From positions 1 to 25,793 of the forward strand of contig CAZUWH010000028.1 of NCBI GenBank assembly GCA_964624075.1: a stretch of DNA of 25,793 bases. Reading direction: 5' to 3'. Below, piece after piece: positions 18,444 to 25,793 of this stretch. Below the pieces are notes generated by a model, which saw nothing but the letters and a program-made list of their open reading frames with translations, was not told where the DNA came from and ran no database searches. A program made the position numbers and the translations under genes. Origin of the DNA: CAZUWH01 sp964624075. Its GTDB lineage: Bacteria; Pseudomonadota; Alphaproteobacteria; Rhodospirillales; Rhodospirillaceae. How positions within the stretch are numbered: the first letter of the stretch is position 1; every line of letters begins with the position of its first letter.

Positions 18444-21043
18444 ACGAGAAAGACCACAAGTTGTCCTTGTCGCCCAAGGGGCGTCTCGAGCTCAAAAAAA
18501 CGGTGGACGCCGGTCAGGTGCGCCAGAGCTTTTCTCATGGCCGTTCCAAGGTCGTCGCGGTCGAGGTCCGTAAAAAGCGTAGCGTTCAGGCCAATCTTCC
18601 TGCCGACCAGGGAGGGGATGTGCACGCTACCGAGGATGTGCTCCAGGCTGCCGAGAGCAGCCGGGATCTGACAGCGCGGGAAAAAGCTAGCCGTCTGCGC
18701 GCACTCAAGGAGGCGCAGCAGAAAGCGGAGGAGGAAGTGCGTCGGCGCGCCGAGGAGAAAGCGCGCCGTCAGGCGGAAGAGGAGGAAGCATGTCGCAAGT
18801 TCGAGGAAGAAGAGACCCGCCGCAGAACTGAAGAGGAAGAACGGGCCGCCAAGCAGACGGAAGAGCAAAGGCTAGACGCAGGCAGGACGGTGACGCGACC
18901 GAGCCTGCGTCCTGAAGAGCGACCCGGGAAACCTGAAAGGCGACCTGAAAACAAGCCTGAAGGTCGTCCCGAGAATCGGCTGGAGGGGGGGCGCAAGCCG
19001 GTAGAAGACAAGCGTACGGGAAGCGAAAAAAGTGGGCTTGAATCATTTCGTTCCCGTGTTACCACGGACGAGGAGGAAGGTGAACGGAGAAAAGGAACCC
19101 GGGCTCCGCAGGCCAAGCAACCAGCCGCCAAGCGCGAGACACGGCGTCGTTCCGCCAGGCTCACCGTCACTTCGGCCCTGGACGATGATGATCGTTCGCA
19201 GCGGGGACGATCGATTGCCGCCTTGCGCCGCGCTCAGGAAAAGGAACGTCGCAAACAGATTCTGCAGCAGAAATTGAACGAGAAAGTCGTCCGTGAGGTC
19301 GTCATCCCGGAGGCCATTACCGTTCAGGAGCTGGCCAACCGCATGGCTGAACGCGGCGCCAATGTCATCAAGGCGTTGATGCGCATGGGGGTGATGGCAA
19401 CCATCAACCAGCCGATTGATGCCGACACGGCTGAACTGGTGGTCACCGAGTTTGGTCATACACCAAAACGGGTTGCCGAGGCTGACATCGAGGAAGGCGT
19501 GCTGGGTCCGGAAGATACGATGGACCAGCTCGTGTCGCGGGCACCGGTCGTCACCGTCATGGGCCATGTGGACCACGGCAAGACTTCGCTGCTTGACGCC
19601 CTGCGACAGACCGACGTGGTATCAGGCGAAGCGGGCGGCATCACCCAGCACATCGGTGCCTATCAGGTCGCCTTGCCAACCGGGCAGCATATCGCCTTCA
19701 TTGACACGCCTGGGCATGAGGCTTTCACTTCCATGCGTGCCCGGGGGGCCAAGGTCACCGATATCGTTGTTCTGGTGGTGGCCGCTGATGATGGTGTCAT
19801 GCCGCAAACCATCGAGGCCATTCGTCATGCCCGTGCCGCTGGCGTACCGGTGGTGGTGGCCATCAACAAAATCGACAAGCCCAACGCCGAATCGGAACGC
19901 GTCCGCAGCGATCTGTTGCAGCATGGGATCGTGCTGGAAAGCCATGGGGGCGATGTCCTGTCGGTCGAGGTCTCGGCCAAGAAGCGAATCAACCTTGACA
20001 AGCTGGAAGAAGCCATCCTGTTGCAGGCGGAAATCCTGGATCTCAAGGCCAACCCGGACCGTTCTGCCATTGGCACCGTTATCGAAGCCCGCATGGAAAA
20101 GGGACGCGGTTCAGTGGCAACCGTTCTGGTCCAGCGTGGGACCCTGAAAACAGGCGACGTATTTGTCGGAGGCAAAGAGTGGGGTCGCGTCCGTGCCCTG
20201 CTGGATGACCGGGGGCAGCGGGTAGAAGAGGCTGGTCCGGCCGTGCCGGTCGAAGTGCTTGGCTTCCAGGCTACGCCAGATGCAGGCGATGATTTCATCG
20301 TGGTGGAGGACGAAACCAGGGCTCGCGAAATCGCAAGCTATCGCCAGCGCAAGCAGCGGGAGGCGCAGCAGGTTCAGAGTGCACGCGGGACGCTTCAGGA
20401 GATGTTTGCTCGCATTCGTGCCGGCGAGGCCAAAGAACTTTCGGTTGTTGTCAAGGGTGACGTGCAGGGATCGGTGGAAGCCATCACCAGCACCCTGGAA
20501 AAGCTCGGTACGGCTGAGATCAAGGTACGTGTTTTGCACGCTGCGGTCGGTGGAATCAACGAATCCGATGTCACCCTTGCCAAGGCCTCGCAGGCCCTGA
20601 TTATCGGCTTCAATGTTCGCGCCAACCCGCAGGCCCGTGAAATGGCTCGTCGTGACAGCGTTGATATCCGGTATTACTCGATCATCTATAATGTTGCCGA
20701 TGACGTGCGGGCCGTCTTGTCTGGCATGCTGGAACCGACCTATCGCGAGAAGTTCTTGGGATACGCCGAAGTTCGTCGGATCTTCACAATCAGCCGCGTC
20801 GGCAAAGTCGCTGGCTGCATGGTCACCGAAGGTCTGATCCGGCGGGGAGCCAGGATCCGTCTGCTGCGCGACAATGTCGTCATTCACGAAGGCAATCTGT
20901 CGCAGCTCAAGCGATTCAAGGAGGATGCCCGTGACGTGCGGGTCGGCTTCGATTGTGGCGTGAGTCTTGAGAGCTTCCATGACATCCGGGAAAATGACGT
21001 AATCGAATGCTATGAAATGGAGGAAGTGGCCGCTACTTTGTGA
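18440..21043 (+). CDS. infB: Translation initiation factor IF-2
   Basis: This 867-residue GTPase brings initiator tRNA to the 30S subunit and promotes subunit joining. The N-terminus has the alphaproteobacterial IF2-associated motif (KLSLSPKGRLELKKTVDAGQ). A highly charged, repeat-rich linker follows (about 75-280, R/E/K-rich, with several RPE-type near-repeats), then the IF2_N domain (about 290-345). The G domain shows G1 GHVDHGKT (375-382), G3 DTPGH (422-426) and G4 NKID (476-479). Domains II, III and IV follow to the end (FDCGVSLESFHDIRENDVIE). The ATG overlaps ylxR by 4 bases. The frame is intact and length is typical. Confidence 0.97.
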   Translation: MNEKDHKLSLSPKGRLELKKTVDAGQVRQSFSHGRSKVVAVEVRKKRSVQANLPADQGGDVHATEDVLQAAESSRDLTAREKASRLRALKEAQQKAEEEVRRRAEEKARRQAEEEEACRKFEEEETRRRTEEEERAAKQTEEQRLDAGRTVTRPSLRPEERPGKPERRPENKPEGRPENRLEGGRKPVEDKRTGSEKSGLESFRSRVTTDEEEGERRKGTRAPQAKQPAAKRETRRRSARLTVTSALDDDDRSQRGRSIAALRRAQEKERRKQILQQKLNEKVVREVVIPEAITVQELANRMAERGANVIKALMRMGVMATINQPIDADTAELVVTEFGHTPKRVAEADIEEGVLGPEDTMDQLVSRAPVVTVMGHVDHGKTSLLDALRQTDVVSGEAGGITQHIGAYQVALPTGQHIAFIDTPGHEAFTSMRARGAKVTDIVVLVVAADDGVMPQTIEAIRHARAAGVPVVVAINKIDKPNAESERVRSDLLQHGIVLESHGGDVLSVEVSAKKRINLDKLEEAILLQAEILDLKANPDRSAIGTVIEARMEKGRGSVATVLVQRGTLKTGDVFVGGKEWGRVRALLDDRGQRVEEAGPAVPVEVLGFQATPDAGDDFIVVEDETRAREIASYRQRKQREAQQVQSARGTLQEMFARIRAGEAKELSVVVKGDVQGSVEAITSTLEKLGTAEIKVRVLHAAVGGINESDVTLAKASQALIIGFNVRANPQAREMARRDSVDIRYYSIIYNVADDVRAVLSGMLEPTYREKFLGYAEVRRIFTISRVGKVAGCMVTEGLIRRGARIRLLRDNVVIHEGNLSQLKRFKEDARDVRVGFDCGVSLESFHDIRENDVIECYEMEEVAATL

Positions 21044-21112
21044 CAGAAAGATGTCGCGTCAGGGAAGAGTCAGGCCGTTCGGCAAGAAAGAGAACGAGAG
21101 GAATGAGATCGC

Positions 21113-21574
21113 ATGACCAGGCATTTCCTCAAGGCCCCTGACCAACGTCAATTGCGGGTTGGAGAGGCGGTGCGCCATGCCCTTGCCCTGTTGGTAGAGC
21201 GTACCGATTTTCGTGATCCGGATCTCGCAGAAACCAGGCTCACGGTGACGGAAGTGCGCGTAAGCCCCGATCTGCATAACGCGGTGGTATTTGTGGCCCC
21301 CCTGGGGGGCGGTGATCCGGAGCAGGCGTTGGCAGGCCTGAAGCGGGTTTGCTCCTTTCTCCGCTATGAACTGGCGCGCCTGGTGCGGTTGCAATTCGTG
21401 CCTGATCTGTCGTTCAGGGCCGATGCCCGTTTCGATGCGGCCAGTTACATCGAGGCAATCTTGCGCCGGTCCGATGTGCAGCGGGATCTTGGAAATGGCA
21501 ACAGGACAGACGAGATAGGCGAAGGAGTCGGCAAGGGTGCCAGCCAGGAGGGGCTGCCACGGTTCGACTCGTGA
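21113..21574 (+). CDS. rbfA: Ribosome-binding factor A
   Basis: This 153-residue protein assists late maturation of the 30S subunit by acting on the 5' end of 16S rRNA. Family features are QRQLRVGEAVRHALALLVER near the N-terminus, VTEVRVSPDLHNAVVFV, and FVPDLSFRADARFDAASYIE, which forms the KH-like fold. The usual end is at about residue 127 (LRRSDVQRDLG). The remaining 26 or so residues are a charged, glycine-rich tail not typical of the family. The ATG at 21113 follows GAGAGGAATGAG. It is the last recognisable gene of the operon: truB, which normally follows, is not in the remaining sequence. Confidence 0.93.
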   Translation: MTRHFLKAPDQRQLRVGEAVRHALALLVERTDFRDPDLAETRLTVTEVRVSPDLHNAVVFVAPLGGGDPEQALAGLKRVCSFLRYELARLVRLQFVPDLSFRADARFDAASYIEAILRRSDVQRDLGNGNRTDEIGEGVGKGASQEGLPRFDS

Positions 21575-21930
21575 GACTCGACGCCGGCGGCGGCGGGAGA
21601 GGGCAGCGGCCCTTCTGTTTGGTATCAATCTTTCCGGCCTGATCGTTGCAGCGGCTTGTACCGGTATCGCTTTGCGCAGCGGCGCTGCTTTGCATCCGCT
21701 TCTGGCGGCAGGGGCGTTCTTGTGCCGGCAGTTAGGGAATTCATGGGGCTGCGACGCAGTTACGACCAGATCGACGCGGACTTTGCTGAACGTCATGGTT
21801 CGCCCAGAGTGGTATATGTCTTTGGCACCGCCTTGCCCCTGCCGAGGCAGCGGGTCCTGGCTGCAGGCTGCTGGTCATCGGGATGATCCGTGTGCTGTGT
21901 ACCACAGGGGGGAATTGGGTGAGATCTGGT
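21575..21930. other. Unassigned DNA after rbfA, possible remnants
   Basis: This stretch lies between rbfA and the MCP remnant. Two plus-strand frames look faintly protein-like: a hydrophobic one near 21600-21710 (FGINLSGLIVAAACTGIAL) and one near 21745-21830 (SYDQIDADFAERHG, VVYVFGTALPLP). Neither has a ribosome site or a family I recognise. No truB motif is visible. Confidence 0.4.
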
Positions 21931-23028
21931 GCCACTCTCGGTGGCTGATGCCGCGTCATTGCCAACGTGGTGAACATTGCGGGCGATGCTCTAGGTGGCC
22001 GCGCCCTATTCTTCAACGGCTGCAGCAATGGCCGAAGTGCTCTCGCTCAATTCGCTGGTACTGGTGGTTATGCCGACGATGGCCTGGACCGACTCTTCCG
22101 TCGCCTGCTAGACGCTGGTGATGTGGGTGGCGATTTTCCTGGTTGCCGTGGCGGGCTGATTAGCCAGAGTCTTGACTTCAGATGCCACCACGGCGAAGCC
22201 TTTACCGGCTTCTCCGGTCTTGGCCGCCTCGATGGTCGCGTTCAGGGCAAGGAGGTTAGTCTGCTTGGCGATGGCGGTGATGAGGTTGACGACATCACCG
22301 ATCTCGTCCCGGCGTCCGGTCCCAGGGATTTTGATCTCGAGATTTCTCTTGGCAAGAAGATTCATGACCGCGGCAATGCCTTACAGCGGACCATCCACCA
22401 GCCAGCGAAACAGGAAGTAGCCGACGAACTGTGGACAACGTCACCAGGGTGATGCCCGGCACAATCAGGGTCGCAACCAAGCCGTTGGACCGAAGCCTGC
22501 GCCTTTTCCTTGATCTGGGCCAGCAGAGTGGGCGTGTTTGCCGCCACCTTGGCGGTCTCCTGTGCGATTCGTTGTCTGGGAAAAGTCAGTTCGAGAATAC
22601 CAACCCTGTCACCTTCGCTCAGAATGTCGATGCGCAGGATGGCACCCGGTTTATTCTCGGCCTGGTCCCTGCCAGCCCCGGCGATCGGCGTGCCATTTAG
22701 GGAAACAAAGCGGATGGCCCTGATATCGGGATCCATGATCGTCGTCTCGGCGTATTGCTCCAGGGGTTCCGCTGTCGAAGACGGTAATGGAGGCGGGAGC
22801 GATCTGGGCCAGAAGCTAGCCGAGTCGCTGCAGTTTGGTCTGCTGTTCTTCCTCCATGCCCTGAACCTGTTCGGTCATGTTTCAGCGGAGGACATCGTAG
22901 GTCAACGGTCCTAGCGACTCGTAAGATCCGCGTTGGTCCGCGGCAAGAAAAAGGAGCATTGCCAAATAAATGACAGAAGTCAACACCACGAGCGCGGCAT
23001 TGAATTTGAATGATATTCCGAATGTCAC
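21931..23028 (-). pseudogene. Degenerate methyl-accepting chemotaxis protein
   Basis: The gene begins at a GTG near 23028 (GGAGA upstream) with a membrane helix (FNAALVVLTSVIYLAMLL). A periplasmic sensing region follows (DPDIRAIRFVSLNG, GDRVGILELTFPRQRIAQET), then a second membrane helix, a HAMP end (LEIKIPGTGRRDEIGD) and the signalling tip (AIAKQTNLLALNATIEAAK, GEAGKGFAVVASEVK). Stops interrupt the frames at 22882 (TGA), 22816, 22108, 22006 and 21991 (TAG), and 22381 (TAA). There are at least three frameshifts. The HAMP end runs straight into the tip, so the coiled-coil segment between them is deleted. The 3' end is ill-defined near 21930. It cannot make a functional receptor. Confidence 0.92.
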
Positions 23029-23079
23029 TGGCTGTCTCCATCCGATCGTCTGTCTTGTCGCTGGTCCGGCCTTCCGGGA

Positions 23080-23100
23080 GGGCTGCCCCCGAGGCAGCCC
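23080..23100 (-). terminator. Hairpin between PstS-like and MCP pseudogenes
   Basis: GGGCTGCC and GGCAGCCC form a perfect 8-bp stem with a 5-base loop, 31 bases past the end of the PstS-like gene on the minus strand. There is no T-run, so it is a weak terminator candidate or an mRNA-end stabilising hairpin. Confidence 0.4.
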
Positions 23101-23130
23101 TGGGTCCGTGAGGATTCAGAAGTTGCCTTC

Positions 23131-23984
23131 CTAGCGGGCCTCTTTCATGAGGCCTCGGTATTTCGACCACAGTGCCCCGCTATCCTTGAGCGTGACGGTG
23201 CCTTGGGGCCTCTTGATGACTGCCAGACCTTCGTCACTCTGGGCGAACTTGAGAAAATCCTTGACCTTGTCCGAAGGAGTCTTGGTGGTGACCAGATAGA
23301 GTGGATGGAGAAAGGCATAGGTGCCCGAGGCGATGTTCTGATAGGAAGGCGCGATGTCACCAATGGAAAGAAGGAAAACCTTGCGTTTGCGACCACTGCT
23401 GATGCCGGTACGACCGATCGCGGTTTCGTTCTCTTCGATGAACGTCCCAACCGGACCGGTGTCCTTAAATCTGATCGCACTGTCCATGTAATCTTGATCA
23501 GGGTCCTTGAAAATTAGCTCGCGTGCCATGCGGCCAGTGCCCGACTCTTTTCCCTCGCGGGGACCACTACGGTGATGGAACGATCCGAACCGCCAAGTTC
23601 TTTCCAGTTGGTGAGCGTGCCCTGGAACACCGCTTCCAGATTGTCCGCCGAGAGATCCTTGACCGGATTCGACGGATGAATGATAGCTACCAGGGCATCC
23701 CAGGCAACCAGGACGAGCCCGGCACCCCTCTCCCCCGGTGCGGCCGATTAGATGACGGCAGGAGCCGCCAATGCCGATTTCTCCCGCCCCCCGGTACGAA
23801 TGCCCTTGGTTGCTCTGCCCCCGGAAAGAAGAACGATCCTTGTGCCGGTCTTGGTCTCATAGGCCTTGGCCAGTTCGGCCATGCAGGCTCCCTTGGTGAT
23901 GCTACACCCTGCCCACACCAGCTCTTCGGCAAGCGCCGGGATGGATAAAAGCAAACCGAGTAAAACGGCTAACAGGCCGCTCAT
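23131..23984 (-). pseudogene. Degenerate phosphate-type ABC transporter substrate-binding protein (PstS-like)
   Basis: The gene starts at an ATG at 23984 with a signal peptide (SGLLAVLLGLLLSIPALAEE) and the substrate-binding start VWAGCSITKGACMAELAKAY. A segment resembling IGIGGSCRHLI is in a second frame. LVLVAWDALVAIIHPSNPV to WKELGGSDRSITVVV is in another, and RELIFKDPDQDY to SKYRGLMKEAR in yet another. Shifts lie near 23790, 23725 and 23545, the last in a GGGAAAA run. All segments align in order with one PstS/PBP-like protein, so this is one gene with at least three frameshifts. No permease or ATPase gene is nearby. It would have been a solitary periplasmic binding protein. Confidence 0.9.
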
Positions 23985-24357
23985 TGTTTTTTCATCGGAT
24001 TTCCACTCCTACAGTATTCACGCCGCTATCGCCCCTCAGGTGTGTCTGGAAACATGACAGCCACTTTGCACACCTGGATCTCTCTAGCTTGGAGTCTATC
24101 TTGTCGTCAGACAACACGCAAAAGGTGCGACATAGCCTCAAATATGCGAGTAAAACTAGCAATGTCTTTCGCATATAACATATTTTTAATTCGATCTGGC
24201 TAACCTGAGTGAACATAGGAGTCATCCCTGCGGCGATACCCCCGTCCGTGGTCTCGTGCATGACAGGTTCTTCAACAGGCCAGCAACTTTGCATGTCTTT
24301 CAGCCGGACCGATCCTCGGAAGGTGGCTAATCCGCCGCATGGTGCGCACCGGTATCC
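23985..24357. other. AT-richer intergenic region with an inverted repeat
   Basis: This 373-bp stretch lies upstream of the PstS-like pseudogene and downstream of the nitroreductase gene. The part at 24050-24200 is clearly richer in A and T than its surroundings, fitting an old promoter region. It holds the palindrome at 24142-24176. No gene is supported. Confidence 0.5.
24142..24176. promoter_or_regulatory. 8-bp inverted repeat with 19-base spacer
   Basis: ATATGCGA (24142-24149) and its exact reverse complement TCGCATAT (24169-24176) lie upstream of the PstS-like pseudogene. Spacing and symmetry suit a dimeric regulator site. On the plus strand the second arm is followed by AACATATTTTT, so a weak terminator is the alternative. 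Confidence 0.35.
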
Positions 24358-24948
24358 CTAGAGAATCTGGCACTGCTCCGCAAAGGACAAACGCGGATTG
24401 CGCGGATACAGACCACTTGGATCCCCGTAGCCTAGATTGCACAAGAAGTTGGATCGGACAGTCCCGTCGGGGAAGAACACTCGGTCTACCATGGCGTTGT
24501 CGAAACCGCTCATCGGTCCGCAATCAAGACCGAGCGCCCGTGCCGCCATGATCAGATAAGCGCCTTGCAGCGTTCCATTGCGAAATGCCGTGTCCCGGAT
24601 CAGGGAATCATTGCTGATGAACCAGGATCGTGCATCGGCTTGTGGAAAGGTGCGTGGGAGTTGCTCGTGGAAGGTCAGGTCATGGCCGATGATGGCCGTC
24701 ACCGGTGCCGTCATAGTTTTTTCGACATTGCCTTCCATCAGCGCCGGCTGAAGGTGTGCCTTGGCTTCGGGCGACCGGACAAACAGAAGGCGCGCCGGCT
24801 GGCAATTGGCACTCGTCGGCCCCAGGCACATCAGGGCATGTATGGCCCGCAAGGTCTCCTCGGGCACCGGGATATCACGCCAGAGGTTGTGCGTGCGGGC
24901 CGTGCGGAACAGAAGATCCAGGGCATGATCGTCAAGCATGTAGGACAC
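24358..24948 (-). CDS. RutE/HadB-type nitroreductase (malonic semialdehyde reductase family)
   Basis: This 196-residue flavoprotein belongs to the nitroreductase superfamily and closely follows E. coli RutE: RTARTHNLWRDIPVPEETLR, GPTSANCQPAR (43-53), NVEKTMTAPVTAI, ADARSWF, AAYLI-like GAYLIMAARALGLDCGPMSG and the ending PRLSFAEQCQIL. RutE reduces malonic semialdehyde to 3-hydroxypropionate in pyrimidine breakdown with FMN. No other rut gene is present, so the real substrate here is open. The GTG at 24948 follows AGAAAGGA at a good distance. An ATG three codons in is the alternative. The TAG stop falls exactly at the family C-terminus. It is the only intact gene in the last 4 kb. Confidence 0.92.
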   Translation of the reverse strand: MSYMLDDHALDLLFRTARTHNLWRDIPVPEETLRAIHALMCLGPTSANCQPARLLFVRSPEAKAHLQPALMEGNVEKTMTAPVTAIIGHDLTFHEQLPRTFPQADARSWFISNDSLIRDTAFRNGTLQGAYLIMAARALGLDCGPMSGFDNAMVDRVFFPDGTVRSNFLCNLGYGDPSGLYPRNPRLSFAEQCQIL

Positions 24949-25587
24949 GGATGTTTATCCTTTCTAGAAAGAAATGATACAAGGATTCGCGTCATTCCGG
25001 TTTACGGACATAAGAATTCCCCGGGGAGGCCGCTCCAGCGGCGCATGCTGGCTGTCGTACATCGGCTTCCACCACCACGGCCATCACAGCGGTACGGTAC
25101 ACGTGGAAACCGGGAGGGAGGACGGACAAATGGCACAGGGCGGACATTTCTGACAGTGCTGGATCATGATCCCCCATAGAGTTGGACTAGAAGCCTGCGC
25201 CGACCCGCGCTGGGCCAGACCGGGCGTCCCCACGCTATGGAAGCGGACTTAGCTGCCTGCCGCAAGCAGGTCGAACGGGAGGTGACAAAACGTCTTATCC
25301 CCGCCTATGAGGCCGATGGCCCGATGGAAATGACAGCCCCCTGAGACTGCCCCATCAGGTCATGGCTGAACAGGCTCTCAACCGTGGCAGGACCGCCTGC
25401 ATGCGGGCCTGGGGCTATACATCTTCTGAAATACCCTGAAGGAGAGAAGGGCAGTGAAACCCATGTGCCAGAACGGTCTCCACTCATGTTATACTGACTG
25501 CAAGCATTGGTAGCTTGTCGGGTGAAGGGGATGGTTCCAGAGGTGGTGATTTGTGGTTCGTTTAAGCCAGGCCTATGTGAGGGGGCG
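24949..25587. other. Non-coding or decayed DNA before the transposase fragment
   Basis: This 639-bp stretch has no gene I can support. A short plus-strand frame near 25238-25343 (QVEREVTKRLIPAYEADGP, ending TGA) has a protein-like look and could be the tail of a lost gene, possibly a methyltransferase. It has no ribosome site and is too short to identify. Confidence 0.4.
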
Positions 25588-25793
25588 ATGACGATCAGGC
25601 TCGTGCGCGAAGATCATATGGCATCGGCACGACGGCAGGGGGGGAGCCGGAATGCGGACGCGGGGCTGGTTGGTGGGCCCCTGGCGCTGGGGCTGGAGGG
25701 ACACCGTCGCCCCGGGGCGGCATGGATTGGCAGACATTGCGGGACTGGGTGCATCGCGACAATGCCGAAGGTCCTGCCGGGCTTTCGGATCGC
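25588..25793 (+). pseudogene. IS630-type transposase N-terminal fragment, frameshifted
   Basis: An ATG at 25588 (after GAGGGGGCG) opens a frame reading MTIRLVREDHMASARR and then LALGLEGHRRPGAA. This resembles the LALALVLEG start of IS630-family helix-turn-helix domains. At about 25720 the sequence shifts frame and continues as MDWQTLRDWVHRDNAEG, PAGLSDR, the family's very typical GMDRQTLRDWVHRYNAEG segment. The window ends inside it. The frameshift and substitutions mean it is inactive unless translated by frameshifting. Terminal inverted repeats were not identified. Confidence 0.75.

Noticed and set aside
21991..22818. Reassignment of TAG to glutamine
   Set aside because: The same gene has TGA, TAA, frameshifts and a deletion. 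TAG ends RutE precisely at its family C-terminus, and CAG-to-TAG transition is a sufficient explanation.
23992..24294. 100-codon minus-strand frame upstream of the PstS-like pseudogene
   Set aside because: It has no convincing start site or domain, and the AT-richer sequence looks regulatory.

Overview
The window looks like a GC-rich alphaproteobacterial chromosome, most likely of the Rhodospirillales. The main evidence is the order xre - metK - trmB - rimP - nusA - ylxR - infB - rbfA, the alphaproteobacterial form of NusA/YlxR/IF-2, and an AcnA-type aconitase. No rRNA, tRNA, CRISPR array or complete insertion sequence was found. Of 17 intact-looking CDSs, 14 end in TGA and 3 in TAG.

Layout. 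(1) 1-3206, minus strand: a possible ScpB tail remnant at the edge, then rmuC and nadE. (2) 3207-4974: an orphan hypothetical gene, a palindromic repeat and a cytoplasmic AmpD-like amidase. (3) 5147-8502, minus: acnA followed by a frameshifted secreted-protein gene. (4) 8842-11941, minus: a four-gene cluster (DUF350 membrane protein, PspA/IM30, a glutathionylspermidine-synthase-like ATP-grasp protein, a DUF1190/YgiB lipoprotein), equivalent to the yjfJ/yjfL/yjfM/yjfC set of E. coli. (5) 11942-12723: gene-free, with a palindromic repeat. (6) 12724-21574, plus: the translation/transcription block, in which trmB is broken. (7) 21575-25793: a decayed region with an MCP pseudogene, a PstS-like pseudogene, one intact RutE-type nitroreductase and an IS630-type transposase fragment.

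The main theme is ongoing gene decay beside well-kept housekeeping genes. By my count intact genes cover about 69% of the window. At least five genes are broken: the secreted protein, trmB, the MCP, the PstS-like protein and the transposase. One protein with an open frame, the ATP-grasp protein, has lost residues its family uses for metal and nucleotide binding. This fits a lineage under relaxed selection, for example one recently confined to a host, though the sequence alone does not prove that lifestyle.

I did not find a clearly new system. The strongest leads are the apparent pseudoenzyme inside the PspA/DUF350 envelope-stress cluster, the break in the conserved rbfA-truB junction, and the run of amber codons at glutamine positions in the MCP pseudogene. 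I interpret the last as C-to-T decay rather than code change.
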